From Candidatus Bathyarchaeota archaeon (GTDB taxonomy: Archaea; Thermoproteota; Bathyarchaeia; 40CM-2-53-6), in assembly GCA_005883075.1 (NCBI GenBank), contig VBAX01000070.1, positions 1-49,490 on the forward strand: a stretch of DNA of 49,490 bases, in the 5' to 3' direction. A model generated the notes under the pieces. That model was not told the DNA's origin. It did no database searches and saw nothing but the letters and a program-made list of their open reading frames with translations. This document shows, piece after piece, positions 42,711-49,490 of this stretch (its first letter is position 1; each line of letters starts with the position of its first letter). Position numbers and translations under genes: made by a program.

Positions 42711-43487
42711 TCAACGTTTGTCACTAGTTCCGAGATATTTTTCGAAGAAAGCCCACACCTTGTTCCAGCCATCCATTGCCTGCTCTTGTCTGTATCCCGA
42801 CCGGTCGTAATAGAAGAAACCGTGCCCGGCTTTCGGATACATATGAAACTCGTAGGTCTTTCCATACTTCTTCAACTCTTGTTCATGCTGGGCAACTTGT
42901 TGGGGAGATGGAAACTGATCCTCCTCACCAAAGAGGCCCAGCAGAGGACATGACAAATCCTTCGTGTAGTCTATTGGTGCAACGGGATACTTCGGTGTCA
43001 GCTCTTGCTGGGACATGACAACTCTTCCGCCCCAACAATCTACTGCCGCGTCGAAGCCCTTCGTTCTGCAAGCAACAAGGAACACTTGCCTTCCTCCTGA
43101 ACAGGTGCCAAATATTCCCGCCTTGCCGTTGCTCTGCGGAAGAGATTTCAGGTAACCCAAACTCTCTTTCACATCGCCCACGACGTCATCGTCGGGCACC
43201 CCGCCTGCAGCCCGTACCTTCGCGGCAATATCCTCTGGCACACCATGGCCGAATTGCTGGTAGATGTTGGGGCTGATTGCCAGGTAGCCATGGTGGGCGA
43301 ACTTTCGAGTGGTTTCCCTGTACCACTCGTCCCATCCTGGTGCATGGTGGATCAGAACAACCCCAGGGAAGGGTCCTGAGCCCAGAGGCCGCGCGAAATA
43401 TGCGTTGATCACGGAGCCATCATGTCCGGGGACCGTTACGGTTTCTGCTATCATTCCCTCGTACGTATCTGTACGATACTTCTGCAT
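42711..43487 (-). CDS. Dienelactone hydrolase-family alpha/beta hydrolase
   Basis: A 258-residue hydrolase of the carboxymethylenebutenolidase family. The nucleophile is C129 in GIFGTCSGGRQ, D190 in LFGEEDQFPS and H222 in KAGHGFF, giving the Cys-Asp-His triad of true dienelactone hydrolases. VVLIHHAPGWDEWYRE provides the oxyanion-hole region. It hydrolyses lactones or esters; the specific substrate is unknown. It is cotranscribed with the DUF6295-like gene. CTTTATCG about 28 bases before the ATG is a probable TATA box. Confidence 0.92.
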   Translation of the reverse strand: MQKYRTDTYEGMIAETVTVPGHDGSVINAYFARPLGSGPFPGVVLIHHAPGWDEWYRETTRKFAHHGYLAISPNIYQQFGHGVPEDIAAKVRAAGGVPDDDVVGDVKESLGYLKSLPQSNGKAGIFGTCSGGRQVFLVACRTKGFDAAVDCWGGRVVMSQQELTPKYPVAPIDYTKDLSCPLLGLFGEEDQFPSPQQVAQHEQELKKYGKTYEFHMYPKAGHGFFYYDRSGYRQEQAMDGWNKVWAFFEKYLGTSDKR

Positions 43488-43510
43488 GCTCGATACCTGC
43501 CTTTTTTGTC

Positions 43511-43518
43511 GATAAAGA
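43511..43518 (-). promoter_or_regulatory. Putative TATA box of the dienelactone hydrolase gene
   Basis: Minus-strand CTTTATCG lies about 27 bases before ATG 43487, standard spacing for a leaderless archaeal message. Confidence 0.45.
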
Positions 43519-43848
43519 GAGGCGGGCTTGTTTAGCTTTTCCTCAAAATCGGAAAACTTTCGGTGACGTCCCTACCTCCAAATGTTCATGCGACAGCATA
43601 GGTTCAGCTTGTTCATTGGACCCCTAGCGTCTTGCAATCTGCTCGATGTTCCGTTCCTCCTCGCTGCTGGTCTCCTGTTGGCCTCTCTGGCGCTCTCCAT
43701 TCGGGAAGACACGACCGGCATCGGCCAAAGCTACACAACCGAAGCTCAGAATCCCGCCTCTGAAACCTAACGACTCGTGAGGCTCGGATGATCACGTCCA
43801 TTGATGGCCCTTAAGTACCGGATTGCAAAACCCAGCGATTGGATCATC
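43519..43848. other. Spacer between the hydrolase and aminopeptidase genes
   Basis: About 330 bases between divergent genes. A 62-codon plus-strand frame at 43582-43770 contains one hydrophobic stretch (FLLAAGLLLASLALSI), but it has no ribosome-binding site and no homology, and is not called. CTTAAGTA near 43810 could be the aminopeptidase TATA box. Confidence 0.4.
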
Positions 43849-46242
43849 ATGCAGGTAACGACTCAAGCTGGCAAGGCCGTCCAGCAGGTCAACGAGTACG
43901 ATGTATTTCTTGACGTCGATTTTGACGCTCTGAGATTCTCAGGAAAGGTAAGAATCGACATTAGCTCAACTGGAGACATCAGCCTGGACGCAGTAGATCT
44001 AGAGGTTGCAAGCGTCAAGACAAACGATCGAGACGTACCGTTCAAACAGCATGGAAACGTCGTGGATATCCAGACCGGTCGATTCTCCGGAACGCTAGAA
44101 GTTGACTACAAAGGAAAAGTCTCTGAGAGCCTGACCGGGTTCTACAAGGCTCCCTACGGAGACAAGTACGTCCTGACAACACACTTCGAAGCCGGACATG
44201 CTCGTAGACTACTCCCTTGCATCGATCATCCAGCCTACAAGGCAGACTTCAAGCTAACAGTACGCACAAGAAATGATCTCTCTGTAATCTCGAACATGCC
44301 ACTTGAAGCCGAAAGGAAGGAAGGGAACAGGAAGACGGTAGCTTTCCAGAAGACTCCGAAGATGTCCACCTATCTTCTCTATCTTGGAATCGGCAGGTTC
44401 GAAGAGGACAAGAATCGACATAACAAGACAGAGTTGTATACGGCCTCTGTTGTCAAGCCCGATGGCAAGATCAAGACTGGTCTCGCCTTCGAGGCAGCGC
44501 AGAAATCCCTTGAATTCTACGAAAAATATTTCGGCATTCCTTATGATCTGCCTAAGCTCCACTTGATCGCTGTCCCCGAGTTCGCTTATGGAGCGATGGA
44601 GAACTGGGGCGCGATAACCTTTCGGGAGATCTTGTTACACGCTGACAAGGATACGAGCACCTCGACTAAGAAGAGCATTGCCGAGGTAATCGCGCACGAG
44701 ATTGCTCACATGTGGTTCGGCGATCTCGTTACGATGAAATGGTGGGACGACCTCTGGCTTAACGAAAGCTTCGCGACCTTCATGGCTTACAAGGTAGTTG
44801 ACTGGGCCTATCCCCAGTGGAAGATCTGGCAAGACTTTGTCAAGAACAGCACCGGGGGCGCGATGGCACGAGACGCGTTGAACAGCACTCATCCCATCGA
44901 GGCCAAAGTCAGATCACCTGAAGAGATCGAAGAATTGTTCGACGAGATCAGCTACGGCAAGGGCGCAAGCATTCTTCGAATGATTGAGGCCTACATTGGT
45001 CCAGATAAGTTCCAGAAGGGCGTCAGCAAGTACCTCCAACAATTCCGGTATTCCAACGCCTCTGGAAGCGACCTCTGGAACCATCTTCAACAAGCTTCAG
45101 GCTTGGATGTCAGCCGCATCATGGAAGGCTGGATCGGCAAGGTAGGATATCCAGTCGTCAAGGCCTCACTTTCCTCCGGAAAGCTTGTACTGGAGCAGGA
45201 AAGGTTTCTCCTCTCGGGAGCGAGGGACAAGCAAACTTGGCCTATCCCGGTCACGATTGCAGTGGACGGTAGGACCCAGCAGCTCATGCTCGACAAGGAA
45301 AGAGCTGAAGTCACCGTCGCAAACCCAAAGTCCTTGAAACTCAATGTTGACCGGACCGGGTTCTATCGAATAGACTACAGGGGTCCCGAACTCCAGTTGC
45401 TCGTCTGGGCCAGCAAGCTGTCCGGGCTCGACAGGTATGGCCTCGCGAATGATGCTTGGGCCTTTCTCAACTCGGGTAGGATGAGCTGGAAAGAGTACCA
45501 GGGTCTTCTGGAGCGTTTCTTTGATGAGGAAGACTATCTTCCTGCCTTTGAGGTGTCGGAAAGGATCACGAATCTATTCCTAATTGCGCCTAAGAAGGTC
45601 GCAGATCTCTCGCGGAGATACCACAAATCACAGTTGAAGATCCTTGAAGGGAAACGCGACGAGAACAGCTCGCTACTCAGAGGAACCATTGCCGCGCGGC
45701 TCGCTATTCTGGATGATGCATACGCGCATGAGGCTGGCGCGAAATTCAAAGACTTGGCCGCCGTAGAGCCGGACATGAAACGCTCGGTCATCATAGGCTA
45801 TGCCAGGTCATCCAACGACCACGACGGGCTAATTGATCGGTACAAGAAGAGCACTACGGACGAGGACCGCCTCAGGTACTTGGAGGGACTCGCCAGCTTC
45901 AAACAGCCCGACTTGGTGAGAAAGGTTCAGGAGTTCGCCATGGCGGGCAACGTGAAGCGCCAGGATATCGGACGCGGACTGCTCCAGTTTGCTACCTCGA
46001 ACCCGGATGCGCATGCTGTAACTTGGGAGTGGTTTAGAGACAACATTGGGAAGCTGGACAAGATGTACGAGGGAACGGCGACCCTCTCGGCGTATATGCG
46101 CGCCTACATATCGATCATTGGCGTCGGCCGGGTTGGTGAAATCGAGAAACTATTCAGTGAACACAAATTGGCGGGAGCCGACGCAACCCTTGAAAGGTTG
46201 AAGATTCACGATCGACTGGCCAACGAGATAACAAAGTCTTAG
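43849..46242 (+). CDS. M1-family zinc aminopeptidase (tricorn-interacting-factor-like)
   Basis: A cytoplasmic metallo-aminopeptidase of about 797 residues that releases N-terminal amino acids from peptides. The substrate-amino-terminus motif YGAMENWG (G248-N252) and zinc motif HEIAHMW with downstream WLNESFA (H283, E284, H287, E306) are intact; the C-terminal helical ERAP1-like domain is present. It resembles the archaeal tricorn factors F2/F3. The start chosen is ATG 43849, which gives about 15 residues before YDVFLDVDFD, as in relatives, and puts the TATA-like CTTAAGTA (near 43810) at a suitable distance. The frame is open to TTG 43801, so ATG 43804 is possible. It stands alone. Confidence 0.94.
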   Translation: MQVTTQAGKAVQQVNEYDVFLDVDFDALRFSGKVRIDISSTGDISLDAVDLEVASVKTNDRDVPFKQHGNVVDIQTGRFSGTLEVDYKGKVSESLTGFYKAPYGDKYVLTTHFEAGHARRLLPCIDHPAYKADFKLTVRTRNDLSVISNMPLEAERKEGNRKTVAFQKTPKMSTYLLYLGIGRFEEDKNRHNKTELYTASVVKPDGKIKTGLAFEAAQKSLEFYEKYFGIPYDLPKLHLIAVPEFAYGAMENWGAITFREILLHADKDTSTSTKKSIAEVIAHEIAHMWFGDLVTMKWWDDLWLNESFATFMAYKVVDWAYPQWKIWQDFVKNSTGGAMARDALNSTHPIEAKVRSPEEIEELFDEISYGKGASILRMIEAYIGPDKFQKGVSKYLQQFRYSNASGSDLWNHLQQASGLDVSRIMEGWIGKVGYPVVKASLSSGKLVLEQERFLLSGARDKQTWPIPVTIAVDGRTQQLMLDKERAEVTVANPKSLKLNVDRTGFYRIDYRGPELQLLVWASKLSGLDRYGLANDAWAFLNSGRMSWKEYQGLLERFFDEEDYLPAFEVSERITNLFLIAPKKVADLSRRYHKSQLKILEGKRDENSSLLRGTIAARLAILDDAYAHEAGAKFKDLAAVEPDMKRSVIIGYARSSNDHDGLIDRYKKSTTDEDRLRYLEGLASFKQPDLVRKVQEFAMAGNVKRQDIGRGLLQFATSNPDAHAVTWEWFRDNIGKLDKMYEGTATLSAYMRAYISIIGVGRVGEIEKLFSEHKLAGADATLERLKIHDRLANEITKS

Positions 46243-46353
46243 ACCTAAGATGGCTTAGAATGAGGCACGTCGAAAGACCGGGTTAATGCGCTATGCCCGT
46301 GCTCTATCCAACAGAATCAGTGGCCAGTGACCACGCCGAATAGAGAAGAAGTT

Positions 46354-48564
46354 CTACGACTTGCCGGTCCTGTACAGATCAGTAAGAAGTTGGATGACCT
46401 CTCGATGGTTTCTCAGGTTGAACTTTGCATAGGATTTCGAAAGTCCTACCTTGATCGAATAAGCCTCGTCCGGAATCGCCTCGAAGAGGTCTTCGTCAGC
46501 CCAATCGTCACCCATGGCTAGAACGAAGTCGAAGGCGGTCTCGGAGAGGAGCAGCTTCGCTGCCATACCTTTGTTTATTCCAACGTTTCTCACCTCGATT
46601 GACTTACTACCCTGCAGTACCTGGAGCTCAGTGTTTTCAGTGAAATAGGACAATTCGTCCGCAAGCTCTTTTGATCGCACGTATGCGAGTTCCGGGTCTG
46701 CTGCTCGGAAGTGCCAGACGAGGGAGAACTCCTTTTCCTCCAAGAAAGATCCTGGCAGTCGGTCTTCATACCCTCTAAGGGTAGGTCGGACTTTCTCTTT
46801 CCAGTTGCTTTCTACCTTTATCGTTGGGACCCAGTCTTTGCCCTTTTGTTTGATCCAGGCTCCATGCTCCGCAACGATTCCTAGATCGAGGGCGCCAAAC
46901 CAGTCCTGCAAGAGGCTTCGATTGCGTCCGCTGATTATTACCAGATTGTTTCGCGGATCTTCTGAGAGTGCATTGAGGACGGATAGCAAGGTCTTTTCAG
47001 GGACTGCTGTTTCGGGACGTGCCTTGAATGGCGATAGCGTCCCGTCGTAGTCTAGAAAGAGTATCCTGCTGGGTGAGGTGTCATAATCTCTCATCATCTT
47101 CTCTCTAGTCGCGGCGTCAAGTAGTTTGGCACTGAACTTCTCTTGTTGTTGTTTGATCGAGTGTAGTTTGCCCATGAAGTCCTGGCCCCATTTGATGACA
47201 TCGTAGCGCTCCAGTCTGGTCTGCATTGCTTGGTTGCGGCGTACTTGCTCATCTTCAGGCATCTCAAGGGCTGTCTTTATGGCGTCTACTATTTCGGAGG
47301 TGTCGTTGGGGTTTATGATGAGTGCCTCGCCAAGTTCCCTGGAGGCTCCTGTCATCTCGCTGAGTATCAGAACTCCTTTCTGGTCGGTTTTTGACGCGAT
47401 GTATTCTTTGGCGACTAGGTTCATCCCGTCTCGTAGAGGGGTTACTAGCGCGACGTCACTGATTGCAAAGAGGCTTAGCAGTTGATTGTAGGGCAGAAAC
47501 CTGTACCGGTATACTATCGGGGTCCAGTCGATAGTCCCGAACTTTCCATTTATGCCGCCGACCAGCTTATCGATCTCTTCTTTCATCTGCTCATATTGTT
47601 CAGCTCCGAGTCTTGAGGGCACGACTGATAATACTAGAACAACTTTCCGTTGCCATTGAGGATACCGCTCAAGAAAGATCGCATAGGCTTCCAGACGATG
47701 CTTGATTCCTTTGGTATAGTCAAGTCTGTCTTGGGACAGTATTATCTTGCGATTGCCGAGTCTCTCGCGGAGCCCGCGGCCCTCTTCTTGTATGTCGTCA
47801 CTTTTCGCGGCGTCACGAATTTCGCGGTAATCAACGCCCATCGGGAATGTGTCAATTTTTATCGTCCTTTCTCCATCAATGAGCACCTGGCCGAAAGTGT
47901 GTTCATAGCCTAGGATTCGGAGAATGCATCTGAGGAAGTGTTGCGTGTAATCTATTGTGTGAAATCCTATCAGGTCGGCTCCAAGAATGCCCTCCAATAT
48001 TTCCCTGCGCCACGCGGTCGGGAGGGTGCGGAAGACATCGTATGAGGGGAAGGGAGTGTGGAGGAAGAACCCGATTGAGAGATCAGGCAGTTTCTCTCTC
48101 AATAGTTGGGGGAGAAGCATGAGGTGATAGTCGTGGACCCAGACCGTATCGTTGGGCTGGTACACCTTTAGGATGGAATCTCGAAACTCCTCGTTCACCT
48201 TCACGTACTGCGCCCAGTCTTCTTCTCTGAACTTTGCGTAGGTGGGAAAGTAGTGGAATAGAGGCCATATTGTGCTGTTGCAGAATCCTTGGTAGAATTT
48301 TTTCATGGTATCAGCGTCGAGGAAGACAGGGCTGGCCTTTTGCTTGGCAGCCTTCGTTCTCAGTAATTCTCGAGAACCTTCTTCGACCTCTATCCCAGGC
48401 CATCCAACCCAGAGGTAATCTGTTCTGGAGGGGTCTTGTCTGGCCCACTCCAAGTACGCGGTCAATCCAGAGACGAGGCCGCCCGGGCTGGAATGGAAAA
48501 CTAGTTTGTTGTCGCGACTGCTGACAGTGAAAGGCAGTCTATTGGATACGACTAATAGTGTCAT
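46354..48564 (-). CDS. otsA-otsB: Fused trehalose-6-phosphate synthase/phosphatase
   Basis: A 736-residue bifunctional enzyme. The N-terminal GT20 domain (1 to about 470) has LLVVSNRLPF, SSPGGLVSGL, the DYHLMLLPQLLRE loop, QDRLDYTKGI and PLRDGMNLVAKEY, and joins UDP/ADP-glucose to glucose-6-phosphate. The C-terminal HAD domain has FLDYDGTLSPF (nucleophile D505, D507), ISGRN and MGDDWADEDLF, and removes the phosphate to give trehalose, an osmolyte and stress protectant. The fusion order OtsA-OtsB is seen in some bacteria, eukaryotes and archaea. AAAAAAATC about 24 bases before the ATG may act as TATA box. Confidence 0.96.
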   Translation of the reverse strand: MTLLVVSNRLPFTVSSRDNKLVFHSSPGGLVSGLTAYLEWARQDPSRTDYLWVGWPGIEVEEGSRELLRTKAAKQKASPVFLDADTMKKFYQGFCNSTIWPLFHYFPTYAKFREEDWAQYVKVNEEFRDSILKVYQPNDTVWVHDYHLMLLPQLLREKLPDLSIGFFLHTPFPSYDVFRTLPTAWRREILEGILGADLIGFHTIDYTQHFLRCILRILGYEHTFGQVLIDGERTIKIDTFPMGVDYREIRDAAKSDDIQEEGRGLRERLGNRKIILSQDRLDYTKGIKHRLEAYAIFLERYPQWQRKVVLVLSVVPSRLGAEQYEQMKEEIDKLVGGINGKFGTIDWTPIVYRYRFLPYNQLLSLFAISDVALVTPLRDGMNLVAKEYIASKTDQKGVLILSEMTGASRELGEALIINPNDTSEIVDAIKTALEMPEDEQVRRNQAMQTRLERYDVIKWGQDFMGKLHSIKQQQEKFSAKLLDAATREKMMRDYDTSPSRILFLDYDGTLSPFKARPETAVPEKTLLSVLNALSEDPRNNLVIISGRNRSLLQDWFGALDLGIVAEHGAWIKQKGKDWVPTIKVESNWKEKVRPTLRGYEDRLPGSFLEEKEFSLVWHFRAADPELAYVRSKELADELSYFTENTELQVLQGSKSIEVRNVGINKGMAAKLLLSETAFDFVLAMGDDWADEDLFEAIPDEAYSIKVGLSKSYAKFNLRNHREVIQLLTDLYRTGKS

Positions 48565-48661
48565 GCCTAGCTCGTCTTTGGGATTTTTTTCTCAGACGGT
48601 CTAACTGTCCATTAAGATTGTTAGTAACCCGTCCTTAAACCAGCCGAGTATAGGGTCGAAC

Positions 48662-48859
48662 ATGTCAATTCTATCCTTCTCGAAGGGCCCCTCGGTCAGC
48701 ATCGACCACGTTCTAACTGACTCGGGCAAGGACCTTGTCCCTGTAGTGTTTGAGATGGTCGATATGCTCGATAAGGAATTTTCCGAGAAAGTCTTCCGAG
48801 ACCACACGAGCCGCACGTTCGAGCAAGTCGTACGAGAGAAATCAGCGCGATCAAAATGA
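48662..48859 (+). CDS. Small hypothetical protein
   Basis: A 65-residue frame with a charged, helix-prone sequence (VVFEMVDMLDKEFSEKVFRD, FEQVVREKSARSK). CCTTAAACC about 26 bases before the ATG is a fair TATA box, suggesting a leaderless message. An overlapping minus-strand frame (48601-48816) has a less protein-like composition. No family was recognised. Confidence 0.45.
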   Translation: MSILSFSKGPSVSIDHVLTDSGKDLVPVVFEMVDMLDKEFSEKVFRDHTSRTFEQVVREKSARSK

Positions 48860-48933
48860 AGTCTTCAACCAGAGTTCGAGGAGAAACCACAAGGGATTTT
48901 GAACACCTAGATCTTGCGCCAAGGACGTAATCG

Positions 48934-49317
48934 ATGAAGGGAATTGAGGTCGTTCGAAGTTCAGAGCTGAGAGCAGGTTATTCGACTCCAGGGATAGTCC
49001 GTGAGAAAGCGTTCGAATCAATCCACGGGTACATCATTGTCTCACGGACGAGGGTTGCGGGTGGAGCACTATCAGATTGGCACCACCACGGAAGAAGGCA
49101 TCTCTACGGGTTTCTCCAGGCGGGGCGTATGCGATTGGAATACGGCTTGAAAGGCGCTAGCGCGGTCGAGGTAGGACAAGGAGATTTCTTCCATATTCCT
49201 CCGCGTCTTGTTCATCGCGATGTGAATCCGGACAAAGAACAAGAGCTCGTCGTGGTAAACATCCTTGTGGGGAGAGGAGAACCAGTCATTAACGTCAAGA
49301 GTCCCAAGGAGGTTTGA
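48934..49317 (+). CDS. Cupin-domain protein
   Basis: A 127-residue single-domain cupin. Motif 1 is WHHHGRRHLYGFLQAG with H50-H52 and H56, and motif 2 is GDFFHIPPRLVHRDVNP with H94, separated by a typical spacing. These residues would bind one metal ion. Cupins of this size include isomerases, dioxygenases and ligand-binding proteins; the function is not assignable. It follows the small ORF at 48662 on the same strand and converges with the gene at the window end. Confidence 0.9.
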   Translation: MKGIEVVRSSELRAGYSTPGIVREKAFESIHGYIIVSRTRVAGGALSDWHHHGRRHLYGFLQAGRMRLEYGLKGASAVEVGQGDFFHIPPRLVHRDVNPDKEQELVVVNILVGRGEPVINVKSPKEV

Positions 49318-49344
49318 GTGGGATCGAGGCAGGTCGTGATGTCC

Positions 49345-49490
49345 TTACTTCAGTTTCTTGGGGTCCCAGTCGATAGAGTCAGCATTTATCTTCTCTGCCT
49401 TCAGCGCGGTCTTCAGCGCTCCTAGGACGCCCGTGAAAGTATAGCCTGGTCCAAGGCGCAGAACATGGTGGACAACGGGTTGTTTGTGTA
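49345..49490 (-). CDS. Unidentified protein, C-terminal 47 residues (runs off the window)
   Basis: The minus strand from the window edge to TAA 49345 is open in one frame and reads PVVHHVLRLGPGYTFTGVLG, then a helical LKTALKAEKINADSIDWDPK. The composition and the converging orientation with the cupin support a real gene end. The family cannot be told from this fragment. Confidence 0.55.
   Translation of the reverse strand, partial: HKQPVVHHVLRLGPGYTFTGVLGALKTALKAEKINADSIDWDPKKLK

Noticed and set aside
43582-43770. 62-residue ORF with one hydrophobic stretch
   Set aside because: No ribosome-binding site, no TATA box at the right distance and no homology.
1-49490. CRISPR array, tRNA or rRNA genes
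   Set aside because: No regularly spaced identical repeats, no GTTCGA-type T-arm with a matching acceptor stem, and no rRNA signature were seen on either strand.

Overview
The window reads as a piece of an archaeal chromosome. It encodes a group II chaperonin (thermosome) and archaeal winged-helix regulators. Many genes have a TATA box 20-40 bases before a leaderless or short-leader start, others have GGAGG/GGTGA ribosome-binding sites, and secreted proteins are rich in N-glycosylation sequons. Gene content (hemABCL, B12-dependent ribonucleotide reductase, Amt, a fused trehalose synthase/phosphatase, Ada) suggests a mesophilic soil or sediment lineage, perhaps Thermoproteota of the Nitrososphaeria/Bathyarchaeia type. 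No rRNA or replication gene is present to fix the lineage.

Layout. 1-4293, minus strand: tetrapyrrole block in transcription order wHTH, hemC, hemA, hemB, hemL. HemC is longer than its first ATG suggests and lacks the usual cofactor cysteine. 4420-4956: a broken membrane-protein gene. 5021-12090: O-methyltransferase, class II ribonucleotide reductase, NfeD-like protein, a bactofilin-like solenoid protein with a 17-residue period, its wHTH neighbour, a metalloprotease-like protein and a UbiE-like methyltransferase. 12177-17117: T-rich repeats, the second copy of a dispersed element, amt, a 48-residue zinc-ribbon gene, a divergent ankyrin/MarR pair with palindromic operators, an aldo-keto reductase and a small zinc protein. 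17233-26808: a kanamycin-nucleotidyltransferase-like gene split in two, a methyltransferase, the thermosome, Ada, SDR, regulators, VOC, DUF4382, TfoX_N and Bcp. 26911-31709: a TMEM175-like protein and an ABC (MacB/FtsX-type) exporter carrying four frameshifts.

31718-36683 is the most system-like part. An operon of FHA/zinc-finger protein, PPP-family phosphatase and VWA protein, joined by ATGA overlaps, lies divergent from a polytopic membrane Ser/Thr kinase. This contains writer, eraser and reader of protein phosphorylation plus a metal-dependent adhesion module, and resembles in logic the bacterial TerY-P triad. 36891-41593: ChrB C-terminal domain protein, MFS transporter and a large protein that joins a secreted ectodomain through one membrane helix to a cytoplasmic KaiC-like ATPase. 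41858-49490: MscS-like protein, DUF6295-like protein, dienelactone hydrolase, M1 aminopeptidase, OtsA-OtsB fusion, a small ORF, a cupin and the 3' end of an unidentified gene.

A caution: several genes are interrupted by single-base shifts, most of them apparent losses of one base. These may be real decay or assembly errors, and raw reads are needed to tell.
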